A DNA stretch of 64,000 bases from Candidatus Neomicrothrix sp. UBA6944 (GTDB lineage Bacteria > Actinomycetota > Acidimicrobiia > Acidimicrobiales > Poriferisodalaceae). This document shows, in pieces, positions 54,827 to 63,298 of the stretch. The stretch lies in contig DJZU01000095.1 in NCBI GenBank assembly GCA_002448715.1, forward strand, positions 1 through 64,000, written 5' to 3'. The first letter of the stretch is position 1. Each line of letters opens with the position of its first letter. The translations under genes and the position numbers were made by a program. The notes beneath the pieces were generated by a model. The model saw nothing but the letters and a program-made list of their open reading frames with translations. It did not search any database and was not told the DNA's origin.

Positions 54827-55714
54827 ATGACGACTGCTGATCGAGTTTTGGTGCGACGCTTCGCGCGGGCTGCCGAACCGCTTCATTCTTGCAGCTACTA
54901 CGCAGACGAAATCACTCAGTTCGACCGGGTCGGCTACAGCGGCTGGTGGCACGCATACTTTGCCTATCGATCCGCGCCACTGGGCCCGGCCTCATCCGCG
55001 GAAGTAACAGAGGTGTTCTACAACTTCGCTCCCAGAATGGTGGCGCGAGCGGTACCTGGCTGTTGGGACATTCTTAACCCCCGGCAGACAAGAACTATGC
55101 ATCTTGAACTCGTTGAGGCAGCACTCTCCCGAATCTTCAATGAATACAATTTCATCGCACCTTTAGATCCACTCGTGGATTCTTTGAGAACCGGACTCAC
55201 CGGACTCAACTCAGAAGATAGACCTCTCTTCGGTGCATGGGCAGACGAATCATGGCCTCAGAGCTCCTTATTAGGGTTGTGGCATGCGAGCACACTATTA
55301 AGGGAGTACCGCTTCGACGCACACAATCTGGCACTGCGAAACGCCGGTATTTCAGGATTAGGGAGCCATCTGCTTATGGCTGCAGATGGAAGAGGAACCC
55401 CTCAAGTAATCCAAAAGATCCGAGGCTGGACACAACAGGAATGGGACAGTGAAGCCTCTCTACTACATGAGCGAGGGTGGCTGGACTCAACGATGGGTTA
55501 TACCGAGCTTGGACGCACCGAACGCAAGCTAATAGAAAGTGAAACAGACAACGGGTGTCTGGAACTTTGCTCGGCATTGGATAAATCAACGCTGACAAAC
55601 GCACTCAGCGTCCTCGAAGCGATCGCACAATATCTGATCGAATTCGACGTGGTGCCGGGCCGCTGGCCGCCAGCGCATTTAGGTAAGTTAGATCCCTCCA
55701 CGAACCAAGATTGA
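54827..55714 (+). CDS. SCO6745/SalK-family protein
   Basis: A 295-aa protein of the actinobacterial SCO6745 (SalK-like) family, with the conserved PLHSCSYY near the start, the repeated helical body and the C-terminal winged-helix-like WTQQEWDSEASLLHERGWLD and YTELGRTERKLIESETD. The molecular function of the family is not known; a helix-turn-helix-like end suggests a ligand-responsive or regulatory role. It directly abuts the cupin gene. Confidence 0.8.
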   Translation: MTTADRVLVRRFARAAEPLHSCSYYADEITQFDRVGYSGWWHAYFAYRSAPLGPASSAEVTEVFYNFAPRMVARAVPGCWDILNPRQTRTMHLELVEAALSRIFNEYNFIAPLDPLVDSLRTGLTGLNSEDRPLFGAWADESWPQSSLLGLWHASTLLREYRFDAHNLALRNAGISGLGSHLLMAADGRGTPQVIQKIRGWTQQEWDSEASLLHERGWLDSTMGYTELGRTERKLIESETDNGCLELCSALDKSTLTNALSVLEAIAQYLIEFDVVPGRWPPAHLGKLDPSTNQD

Positions 55715-55746
55715 CGGTAAATTAGGTTCAGTTTTCGAGACGAGCG

Positions 55747-57465
55747 GTGACCGACTTGACCCAAAATTCACTCACCCCAAGTGAGGCAGGAGATCCAGAG
55801 CGCTCCGATTTCGTGCGGGAACTAGTGTCAGAGGATCTTGACAACGGCCGCTTCAGTCGAGGCATCCAAACAAGATTTCCCCCTGAACCCAACGGTTATC
55901 TACACATTGGCCATGCAAAGGCGATCGTCCTCAACTTCTCGATCGCGCGTGAGAACGGCGGCGTATGCGTGTTGCGATTCGACGATACCAACCCCGCCAC
56001 CGAAGACCAGCGTTACGTGGATGCAATCGTCGAAGATATCGAATGGCTGGGTTACACCCCAAATTCGATTAATTACTCTTCGGATTACTTCCCGCAGCTT
56101 TACGAATGGGCCGAGATGCTGATCTCAAAAGGCCTCGCCTACGTCGATGATCAATCCGCTGAAGAAATAGCAGAACAACGCGGAGGATTTGGGCGACCGG
56201 GCATTGAAAGCCCTTATAGAGACAGAAAACCCGGCGAAAATCTCAAATTGTTTCGGGAAATGAAGGACGGGGTACACCCCGAAGGATCATGTGTTCTTCG
56301 CGCAAAGATCGACATGCAGCACGAAAATATGCAGCTCAGGGACCCGGTGATGTACAGGATTCGAGACCAACATCACTATCGGACCCGAGACACATGGAAG
56401 ATTTACCCAAGCTACGACTGGGCACATGGTCAGGGTGACGCCCTCGAGGGGGTCACCCATTCGCTGTGCAGTCTTGAATTTTCCGACAACCGGGCACTAT
56501 ACGAGTGGTACTTACGGCAACTTCCGTTGGAGGGCGAAGCGCCATACCAGACGGAGTTTGCCCGGCTAGAACTCACTTACACCGTTACATCCAAACGACG
56601 ATTGAAAGAGCTTGTCGATGACGGACACGTCGCTGGGTGGGACGACCCTCGCCTCCCAACGTTGCGAGCTCTTAGGCGCCGCGGATACCCGGCGAGCGCA
56701 ATCCGTGAATTCTGCGCGTTTGTTGGTGTATCTCGAACTAATTCACGCCACGACATCGAACTGCTTGAGTCATTCGTGCGCACTGAACTCAACCGGACGG
56801 CTCAACGCCGAATGGCCGTCTTGCGTCCTCTGAAACTAGTCATAACCAACTGGCCCGACGATGAGAACGGCAAACCAGTGGTCGAACACCGGACTCTGGC
56901 CAACAATCCCGAAAACCATGACGACGGAACGCGGAAAGTACCGTTTAGCCGCGACTTGTGGATAGAACAGGACGACTTTCGCATGGAGCCGCCACCTAAA
57001 TACTTCAGGCTCTCGCCGGGTACCGAAGTGCGACTTCGAGGCGGCTATCTAGTGACCTGCACTGAAGCCATATGCGACGAAGCAGGAAACCCTCTTGAAG
57101 TTCACTGCACATACGACCCTGCGACCGCAGGAGGCTCAGCGCCAGATGGACGCAAAGTCAAATCGACGATCCATTGGGTGGACGCAAGCAACGCGGTAGA
57201 TGGCTCAGTAGCGCTTTATGAGCGTCTATTTAAAGAAAAGGTTCCCGGCGAAACAACAGGCGACCCACTAGATGATCTTGACCCAAATTCGCTCGAGATA
57301 CTTCAGGGATGCAAGTTCGAACAATCATTATCGGGTGTGGCCCCCAGCGAAGTTGTTCAGTTCGAGCGTCTTGGCTACTTCGCCGCGGACTCCGAGGCAC
57401 ATGGCCATTTTCATCGTACAGTCGGACTACGCGACGAGTGGGCCCGACTCCAGAAACAAAAGTAA
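55747..57465 (+). CDS. glnS: Glutaminyl-tRNA synthetase
   Basis: A 572-aa class I synthetase. The HIGH motif is in FPPEPNGYLHIGHAKAIVLNF and the KMSKS-type loop is VTSKRRL; the acceptor-binding domain follows, and the C-terminal two beta-barrel anticodon domains run from about 350. It charges tRNA-Gln directly. GTG start. GlnRS is uncommon among actinobacteria, most of which make Gln-tRNA by GatCAB amidation, so it may have been acquired or supplement that route. It has no obvious functional link to its catabolic neighbours. Confidence 0.93.
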   Translation: MTDLTQNSLTPSEAGDPERSDFVRELVSEDLDNGRFSRGIQTRFPPEPNGYLHIGHAKAIVLNFSIARENGGVCVLRFDDTNPATEDQRYVDAIVEDIEWLGYTPNSINYSSDYFPQLYEWAEMLISKGLAYVDDQSAEEIAEQRGGFGRPGIESPYRDRKPGENLKLFREMKDGVHPEGSCVLRAKIDMQHENMQLRDPVMYRIRDQHHYRTRDTWKIYPSYDWAHGQGDALEGVTHSLCSLEFSDNRALYEWYLRQLPLEGEAPYQTEFARLELTYTVTSKRRLKELVDDGHVAGWDDPRLPTLRALRRRGYPASAIREFCAFVGVSRTNSRHDIELLESFVRTELNRTAQRRMAVLRPLKLVITNWPDDENGKPVVEHRTLANNPENHDDGTRKVPFSRDLWIEQDDFRMEPPPKYFRLSPGTEVRLRGGYLVTCTEAICDEAGNPLEVHCTYDPATAGGSAPDGRKVKSTIHWVDASNAVDGSVALYERLFKEKVPGETTGDPLDDLDPNSLEILQGCKFEQSLSGVAPSEVVQFERLGYFAADSEAHGHFHRTVGLRDEWARLQKQK

Positions 57466-57475
57466 GGGGAGCATT

Positions 57476-58231
57476 GTGGCCACTGACAGCCATGAAAACG
57501 TGGCGATCATTACTGGTGGTGGAACCGGTGTGGGGGCCGCCACGGCATCCGCACTGAATAAGCGCGGTTGGTTGATTGTCCTGTGTGGGAGACGAACGGA
57601 GCCACTGGAAGAGGTTTCGCAAAGTATCGGCGAGGGAGTTCAACCTGTTGTGGCGGACGTGTCGGATCCACACGACGTCGAACACTTATTTGGTTCCGCC
57701 GTCGAGGCCTACGGGCGAGTTGATCTTCTGTTCAACAACGCTGGGATTGGTGCGCCTCCGGTTCCCATCGAGGAACAATCTGTAGAGCAATGGCGCTCTG
57801 TCGTTGACATCAACCTGACTGGGTCTTGGTTGTGTGCACGTGCGGCCTTTAAGCAGATGAAGGCCCAGACGCCGCACGGCGGCAGGATAATCAATAACGG
57901 GTCAGTGTCAGCTCAGACTCCTCGCCCATTCTCCACGCCGTACACCGCCACTAAGCACGCCGTCACAGGGTTAACCAAAGCTCTTTCTCTGGAGGGCCGT
58001 GATTTAGGCATAACCGTCGGACAGATCGATATAGGCAACGCTGCGACACCACTCACAGCGCGGATGAGTTCGGGCGTACTACAAGCCAATGGAGAAACTA
58101 CTGCCGAGGCAACTATGAAAGTCGAAGACGTAGGAGAAGCCGTTGCCCTCATGGCCGAGCTGCCTGCAGATGCCAATATTTTGCAAATGACGATAATGGC
58201 GAACGGGATGCCTCTGGTTGGTCGGGGCTAG
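57476..58231 (+). CDS. Short-chain dehydrogenase/reductase
   Basis: A 251-aa classical SDR with the NAD(P) motif IITGGGTGVGAATA, the NNAG motif, the catalytic Ser (NNGSVS), and YTATKHA (Tyr and Lys). GTG 57476 follows AAGGGGA and gives the standard N-terminus; upstream in-frame codons belong to the glnS end. It oxidises or reduces an alcohol/ketone; the substrate is unknown. Confidence 0.9.
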   Translation: MATDSHENVAIITGGGTGVGAATASALNKRGWLIVLCGRRTEPLEEVSQSIGEGVQPVVADVSDPHDVEHLFGSAVEAYGRVDLLFNNAGIGAPPVPIEEQSVEQWRSVVDINLTGSWLCARAAFKQMKAQTPHGGRIINNGSVSAQTPRPFSTPYTATKHAVTGLTKALSLEGRDLGITVGQIDIGNAATPLTARMSSGVLQANGETTAEATMKVEDVGEAVALMAELPADANILQMTIMANGMPLVGRG

Positions 58232-58243
58232 AGTGCCCGGCGC

Positions 58244-58528
58244 TCACCCTTCGATTATGTATAGCGACCCTGTGCTGGCCTCTTGACGTAAGGGGCGAGC
58301 AGCCGAGTATTCGACACTGTTGTACCAAGCCTTCGCCGCTTCCATTGAGGGAAAACGAATAATGACGTTTCGCGTCGGCGGCTCTTTGCCTTCCATGGTG
58401 ATCCAGTCTCCGCCTCTAACCAGATAGGATCCCCCGTGCCGCTCTACCGAGTCTGCGGCAAGAGGCTTGTACTGCTCGTATAGGTGTGCGTCAGCAACCT
58501 CCCCTTGGAACACTACATATGCAGTCAT
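58244..58528 (-). CDS. DUF1330 family protein
   Basis: A 94-aa protein of the DUF1330 ferredoxin-like fold (MTAYVVFQGEVADAHLYEQYK, FPSMEAAKAWYNSVEY). The family binds or rearranges small ligands but has no firm activity. The start at 58528 matches the family N-terminus; an upstream ATG lies in the neighbouring gene's tail. It is the third gene on the strand that starts with the selenoprotein. Confidence 0.85.
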   Translation of the reverse strand: MTAYVVFQGEVADAHLYEQYKPLAADSVERHGGSYLVRGGDWITMEGKEPPTRNVIIRFPSMEAAKAWYNSVEYSAARPLRQEASTGSLYIIEG

Positions 58529-58550
58529 GTGAACCTCCTCGGTCAACGGC

Positions 58551-59360
58551 TTAGCGGTCGAGGGAACCAGTGATCGACGATATTGCAAAAGATTGGGTCG
58601 CTACCGCCAATAAGGTTCCAGTTCGAGAGAAAATTTCTACGCTTCCATGCCCGATGCTGTTTTCAATAGCAGCTGATCGAATACAGAGAAGCACCCAGCT
58701 GCTTTGTTCCTGGCTTAGTAGTCGCACTGAGTGGTCCAGACTCGAGCCGCGAAAGCCCTTGTCAAGGCTTACCCTCATACCGCTGGGCAGTAGGTCGGCG
58801 AGAGCAATCAATCCTTGTGTTGAGGACGCCAGAGTGTCATCAAGTCGAGCCCAGTAGTAGACGTCCTTCTCCCCAGGCTTTTGCCAAGCTAAACGAATGT
58901 CGGCAAAGTCATTGAACGATCTACCACTCTCCGAAGTAGCGCCACGGCTACTGCACTGCTCCGGTTCAGGCACCTCGGGTGGAGTCGACCACTGTCGGTC
59001 GACCTCAAGATCGTGACCGCCTAAAGCAGCTGCAGCACGAAACACTGTGAGCTCGCCATGGCGGCAGGTGACTGCCGCTTGTGTGATTCTGTTCCCTACT
59101 GCGAGTTCCCTTACTTCAATATCAACTTCAGCACCAACCGACGCTCTGGCCAGAAACTGCCCGGATATATATGCCAGTCGTCGTCCTGTAGTTCTCTCGA
59201 GAGCACCCGCGGCAGCAGCGAGACCGCAACCGCCATGGAGCGTGCCGGTAGCGCCAGCGACTTCATCAGTTACCTTGAGCTTCCAGGCGCCCGGCTCGAC
59301 CCCTTGATCCAAGGGAGCAATTTGGTTCACTTCGGCGCCTTCTTGCGCAGTCGAACTCAC
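58551..59360 (-). CDS. Acyl-CoA thioesterase, TesB-like
   Basis: A 269-aa double hot-dog protein with TLHGGCGLAAAAGALERTTGRRLAY-type N-terminal and SQGLIALADLLPSGMRVSL-like C-terminal helices, matching acyl-CoA thioesterases of the TesB fold. It would hydrolyse acyl-CoA to a free acid and CoA; chain preference is not evident. It lies 58 bases downstream of the AhpD-like selenoprotein, same strand. Confidence 0.8.
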   Translation of the reverse strand: MSSTAQEGAEVNQIAPLDQGVEPGAWKLKVTDEVAGATGTLHGGCGLAAAAGALERTTGRRLAYISGQFLARASVGAEVDIEVRELAVGNRITQAAVTCRHGELTVFRAAAALGGHDLEVDRQWSTPPEVPEPEQCSSRGATSESGRSFNDFADIRLAWQKPGEKDVYYWARLDDTLASSTQGLIALADLLPSGMRVSLDKGFRGSSLDHSVRLLSQEQSSWVLLCIRSAAIENSIGHGSVEIFSRTGTLLAVATQSFAISSITGSLDR

Positions 59361-59418
59361 TAGATGCCGGGGTGGGTTTCAAGTCTCACAGTTAGTAGTG
59401 CGATAAACATCTCGACAC

Positions 59419-59988
59419 TTACTTCACCCACGGACCGCTTTGTCCACTTTCGTAGTGGTCAGGTCGTATACCGAATGCTTCAATCATCCGTTGCCAACCG
59501 CTCCCGACCGCAAGAAGCGCCCCAAGGCGAAGAATCTCAACTTCCGAAAAATGTTCACGTAAACGTGCGTGAAGTTCGGCGGGTATTGGGCCCTTAGGGG
59601 AACCCGATAGGTGCTCACTGAACTGCACAGCGGCCTTCCAAGCTTCAGGTAAGTCAGAATTTTCATAATCTGAGAGCTGAGCGACTACCTCATCTGTGAG
59701 ACCAGAGCGCACCAACGATGCGCTTTTAACCATGCTTCAATGGAAACATTCGTTCACATTTGCCATTCGAATTCGACAGAGTTCAATCATTTGGCGATCA
59801 AGCCCTGACTCGCCGCCGTACATAAGGCCGACCCAACCAAGGAACATTTCTAAGGTCAGGTCATCATTAGCCAGCGTACGAAAGAGGTTGTCGTCTTTGT
59901 AGGCCTTCGCATACCAGGTCTCAAGCCGCGCTCGCTGGTCGTCGCTTAAATTGTCAAGTTTGGGTAGGTGCCCTAGTTGATTAGCCAA
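59419..59988 (-). CDS. AhpD/CMD-like selenoprotein with CxxU motif
   Basis: A 189-aa protein of the AhpD/carboxymuconolactone-decarboxylase family, interrupted by one in-frame TGA at 59739-59737. Reading TGA as selenocysteine gives C81-F-H-U84 in RMANVNECFHU, exactly where AhpD-like proteins have CxxC in the pattern NxCxxC. The frame on both sides is continuous and both halves are family sequence (QMIELCRIRMANVN before; SGLTDEVVAQLSDYE after). The start is TTG at 59988 with GGAG six bases upstream. A hairpin follows the UGA. Members are alkylhydroperoxidases or CO-transfer-like redox proteins; the Sec would raise the peroxidase or reductase reactivity. Function here is inferred. Confidence 0.85.
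59706..59739 (-). promoter_or_regulatory. SECIS element of the AhpD-like selenoprotein with its UGA
   Basis: UGA occupies 59739-59737. After 18 bases, AGCGCA (59724-59719) pairs perfectly with UGCGCU (59711-59706) around a seven-base loop, UCGUUGG. A U-G closure would leave CGUUG, with a G in its first two bases, as the bacterial SECIS pattern expects. The 18-base spacing equals that in fdhA. Confidence 0.75.
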
Positions 59989-60138
59989 TTCTGTCTCCGA
60001 AGGCGCAATAGCTACTTATCCGGCCTCGCAGTTCGCCCAGAAGCGTCCCCGATCACCCGCCTAACTGCATCTTAGAACGTACTGGGCAGGCACGTGATGC
60101 GCGAGCGCTCTAATCTTGCGACAACGTCTCCTTAAGGA

Positions 60139-61233
60139 ATGCAGATGAAAGCCGCAGTTTTATGTGAACAGCCTGGCGAATTGGTGATTGAAGATCTCAA
60201 TATTGACTCGCCCGGGCCCCAAGAGGTCTTGATTCAGACCGTCGGCGCCGGCCTATGTCACTCAGATTTGCACTTTATGGAGGGGCTCTTTCGAACGAAG
60301 GTTCCGGCTGTCATGGGACATGAATCCGCTGGAATCGTCCAGGCGGTGGGCACAGACGTTAGGTACGTCGAGCCTGGTGATCATGTAGTTGCTTGCTTGT
60401 CCATATTCTGCGGTCAGTGCAGGCAATGCCTCTCAGGTAATCCGCATCGCTGCAGCAACGGACGGGCCACATCCCGTAACCGAGACGACTCCCCCAGGCT
60501 GCAACGCTCAGATGGCACACCCGTCGACCAGATGGCGCGTCTGGGCGGCTTCGCTGAGGAGATGCTGGTCCACCAAAACGGCGTCGTTAAAGTAACCCCG
60601 GATATTCCATTAGAAAAAGCATGTCTTATAGGTTGCGGCGTTACTACCGGATTTGGCGCCGCAGTGAGGACTGCCGCAGTTCCGGTTGGCGCCACGGTCT
60701 GTGTTATCGGATGTGGCGGCATTGGATTATCCGCGATTCAAGGTGCTCGAGTAGCCGGAGCCGGTCGCATTATCGCCGTAGACATGAGCGGGCCGAAGCT
60801 CGAAACAGCCCGTTTAATGGGGGCGACGGACACGATAAACGCTGGGGAAGTTGAGGATGTGGTCGGCGCTGTGCGCGACCTCACTAAAGGTGGCGTCGAA
60901 TACAGCTTCGAAGCAATTGGATTGAAGGCCACAGCAGAGCAAGCCTTCGAGATGCTTGATGTTGGAGGGACCGCAACTGTGATTGGCATGGTCCCTTCAA
61001 GCACCAAACTGGAAATCAGAGGAATAGAACTGTTAAGTGAGAAAAAGCTTCAAGGGTCAATGATGGGATCCAATCAGTTTCGAACTGATATCCCCCAAAT
61101 GATCGACCTCTATTTGGGTGGTCGCTTACTTCTTGACGAAATGGTGTCAGCCACCATCCCGTTAGAGGAAGTTAACGAAGGGTACGCCTGGATGAAGGAG
61201 GGCACGGTCGCTCGAACAGTGGTTACGTTCTAA
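60139..61233 (+). CDS. Zinc-dependent alcohol dehydrogenase
   Basis: A 364-aa medium-chain dehydrogenase. The catalytic-zinc ligands are in GAGLCHSD and GHESAG, the structural-zinc lobe is CGQCRQCLSGNPHRC, and the NAD Rossmann motif is GCGGIGLSAIQGA. It belongs to the class III/AdhC-like branch, whose actinobacterial members include mycothiol- or NDMA-dependent forms; formaldehyde or a longer alcohol are possible substrates. ATG 60139 or 60145. It is divergent from the selenoprotein gene across a 150-base gap that shows no clear operator. Confidence 0.9.
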   Translation: MQMKAAVLCEQPGELVIEDLNIDSPGPQEVLIQTVGAGLCHSDLHFMEGLFRTKVPAVMGHESAGIVQAVGTDVRYVEPGDHVVACLSIFCGQCRQCLSGNPHRCSNGRATSRNRDDSPRLQRSDGTPVDQMARLGGFAEEMLVHQNGVVKVTPDIPLEKACLIGCGVTTGFGAAVRTAAVPVGATVCVIGCGGIGLSAIQGARVAGAGRIIAVDMSGPKLETARLMGATDTINAGEVEDVVGAVRDLTKGGVEYSFEAIGLKATAEQAFEMLDVGGTATVIGMVPSSTKLEIRGIELLSEKKLQGSMMGSNQFRTDIPQMIDLYLGGRLLLDEMVSATIPLEEVNEGYAWMKEGTVARTVVTF

Positions 61234-61246
61234 AACAGAAGCACGC

Positions 61247-62335
61247 TTACGCTTCGCCGATTAGAGCAGCGATATCACCCTCTGCCAGACCAGCTCGTGA
61301 GGCACTTGACCGGAGCTGATCCATCGTTACCGGATCTACGTCGAAACCCTCAACACGCTCCGTGCGAGCAATTTGCTCTGGCTGACCGGGCACCAGAATC
61401 TGATCGCAATCGCTGCGTAGTCGTGAGTCCAATACAAACTCCCTGAAAAGCTCAATTTCGTCAAAGAACCTTTCGGCTTCGCCAGTCGCGGCCGGATTGA
61501 TGATGATTGAAAGCATGCTGTTAATGATGCGTCCGTCACGAGCGTTCTTCGGGTGGGCGGTTTCACCACCGAGCAATGCTGCGCTGAGCAGTTCGCACAT
61601 GATTGCTAACCCCGACCCTTTGTGATCTCCAAAAGCCACTAATGCTCCACCTCGCTTTCCAGTCGGATCGGTGTACCAAAACGCATTTGGGTCGTCAGTC
61701 AAATTGCCGTCTACATCGATAATGGTGTTAGGCGGGACCTTGACGCCCTTATTTGCTGCGACTCGTGCTTTTCCCCCAGCAATGATACTCGTAGCCATAT
61801 CCAGCAAAAATCCGGGCCGGCCATCCCTGCCTGGCACTGCCGCGCAGAACGGATTCGTGCCAAATCGGGCTTCAGCACCACCATATGCAGCAACAAGTGG
61901 CGGGTGACCAATCACGTTGACTAAATGAAGCGAAGCGTAACCGCCAGCCGCACACTGTTCCGCCCAGTGGCCGATTCGGCCAATGTGGTAGCTATTACGA
62001 AGTCCCACCACAGCTACACCATGTTCTGCGGCGCGCTCCATTCCCATCGACATAGCCTCATAACCATTGACTTGCCCGTAACCAGCGTTGCCATCCAATG
62101 TCAACAGGGCACCACTGTCGACCACCACTGTTGGGTGACTGTTTACGGTAAGACGACCATTTACTACACCATCAACGTACGACGGCAACATACCGACTCC
62201 ATGGGAGTCATGACCCGCGAGATTGGCCTCGACGAGTTGATCAGCAACCAACTCCGCTTCTCGAGCTTCGCTTCCTAGGGCTTGGCAAGTTTGGACAATG
62301 AAGTTACGGATTTGGTCTGGGTGAAGCGTCGGCAC
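61247..62335 (-). CDS. Ldh-family malate/lactate/ureidoglycolate dehydrogenase
   Basis: A 362-aa NAD(P)-dependent dehydrogenase of the YlbC/MdhII family, unrelated to normal malate dehydrogenases. Seen are NLAGHDSHGVGMLPSYVDG, the NPFCAAVPGRDGRPGFLLDMATS cofactor strip and GDHKGSGLAIMCELLSAALLGG. Members reduce 2-oxo acids such as 2-oxoglutarate analogues, sulfolactate or ureidoglycolate; the substrate is unresolved. Confidence 0.88.
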   Translation of the reverse strand: MPTLHPDQIRNFIVQTCQALGSEAREAELVADQLVEANLAGHDSHGVGMLPSYVDGVVNGRLTVNSHPTVVVDSGALLTLDGNAGYGQVNGYEAMSMGMERAAEHGVAVVGLRNSYHIGRIGHWAEQCAAGGYASLHLVNVIGHPPLVAAYGGAEARFGTNPFCAAVPGRDGRPGFLLDMATSIIAGGKARVAANKGVKVPPNTIIDVDGNLTDDPNAFWYTDPTGKRGGALVAFGDHKGSGLAIMCELLSAALLGGETAHPKNARDGRIINSMLSIIINPAATGEAERFFDEIELFREFVLDSRLRSDCDQILVPGQPEQIARTERVEGFDVDPVTMDQLRSSASRAGLAEGDIAALIGEA

Positions 62336-62358
62336 ACTAAGACATTAGTAGGTGACAG

Positions 62359-63255
62359 TTAGGGCAGGATCTCCGTAGCTTCCAAATAGCCGGGCTCAAG
62401 AATCTCTACCGTTTGGTTTGCCTTACGAATTTCTTCGACGATGGGGCCAGTGTTGACCGGAATCGAAAATCCGGGAAGCCAATCATCGTGATGCCCAAAC
62501 ACCACTTTTTGGGGATTAAGGAGCTCTACTTGCTGGGCAACGAATTCCGCCAGAGAGCCTTGTATCGGTTCACCATCGATGTTTCCGCGTCCAGCCGCAG
62601 CCAGGATCGCGACATCTGGGCGAATTCGACCCAGAATGCCGTCGTATCGGCCCGAAGTGTCTTGAAACAGAACCGACCCATCGGGACTTTCGATTAGGTA
62701 CAGCAAGGCGCCGCCGTCACCGCGATCGCTATGGCCCGGTGCGGAGTCTTCGAGATGTGTTTGCACAGCGGTGGTGGTCTCGGACATCAGATAGGACATT
62801 AAGTCAGCCATCCGCGCTTGCTGTTCTTGCCAACTCACGCCGAGATCCCCTATGCACACAACGTCCGGTTCGTCCATCTGAGCGTGGGACCACACACAGG
62901 AGTGTTGACTCGGGTAAACCGAGACCGTTACCTCGGGAGACAACTGAATTGTTTCCCCTCCAGCAACACAAATCATGCGGTCCAGCGGAACACCCGCCTG
63001 CTCCATCACACGGACCGACTCATAGGACGCAACGAGCGTCGCGTCTGTGTTAGCGATGATACGTTCGGCACCCCACAAATGGTCAAAGTGACTATGCCCG
63101 ACCAGTATGTAATCCGCCTCTGTGATGTCTGATGCCGTAAGCCCCGTTCCTTGCGCTCCGACGGGTCTGTCTACATAGGCATCCAAAAAAATTGTTAATC
63201 CCGCCGTACGAAGTGAGAATGTTGCGCAGCCATACCAATCCAAAGTTGTAGCCAT
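62359..63255 (-). CDS. MBL-fold metallohydrolase, UlaG-like
   Basis: A 298-aa metallo-beta-lactamase-fold protein with the metal motif GHSHFDHLWG (HxHxDH), a second histidine in PSQHSC and a third in FGHHDD near the C-terminus. Family members include lactonases and phosphodiesterases; the substrate is unknown. It lies 23 bases from the Ldh-family gene on the same strand, so they may be co-transcribed. Confidence 0.85.
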   Translation of the reverse strand: MATTLDWYGCATFSLRTAGLTIFLDAYVDRPVGAQGTGLTASDITEADYILVGHSHFDHLWGAERIIANTDATLVASYESVRVMEQAGVPLDRMICVAGGETIQLSPEVTVSVYPSQHSCVWSHAQMDEPDVVCIGDLGVSWQEQQARMADLMSYLMSETTTAVQTHLEDSAPGHSDRGDGGALLYLIESPDGSVLFQDTSGRYDGILGRIRPDVAILAAAGRGNIDGEPIQGSLAEFVAQQVELLNPQKVVFGHHDDWLPGFSIPVNTGPIVEEIRKANQTVEILEPGYLEATEILP

Positions 63256-63298
63256 GTGTGCAACCTAGACCAATTGTTTCGCGGGAGTGAACGAGACG

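Noticed and set aside
59699..59703. GGUCU in the AhpD gene as the SECIS loop
   Set aside because: It lies 33 bases after UGA and has no matching stem; the 6-bp hairpin at 59706-59724 fits better.
59419..59988. Two separate AhpD fragments
   Set aside because: Neither half alone has a full CMD fold; the frame is continuous and UGA falls on the CxxC position with a hairpin behind it.
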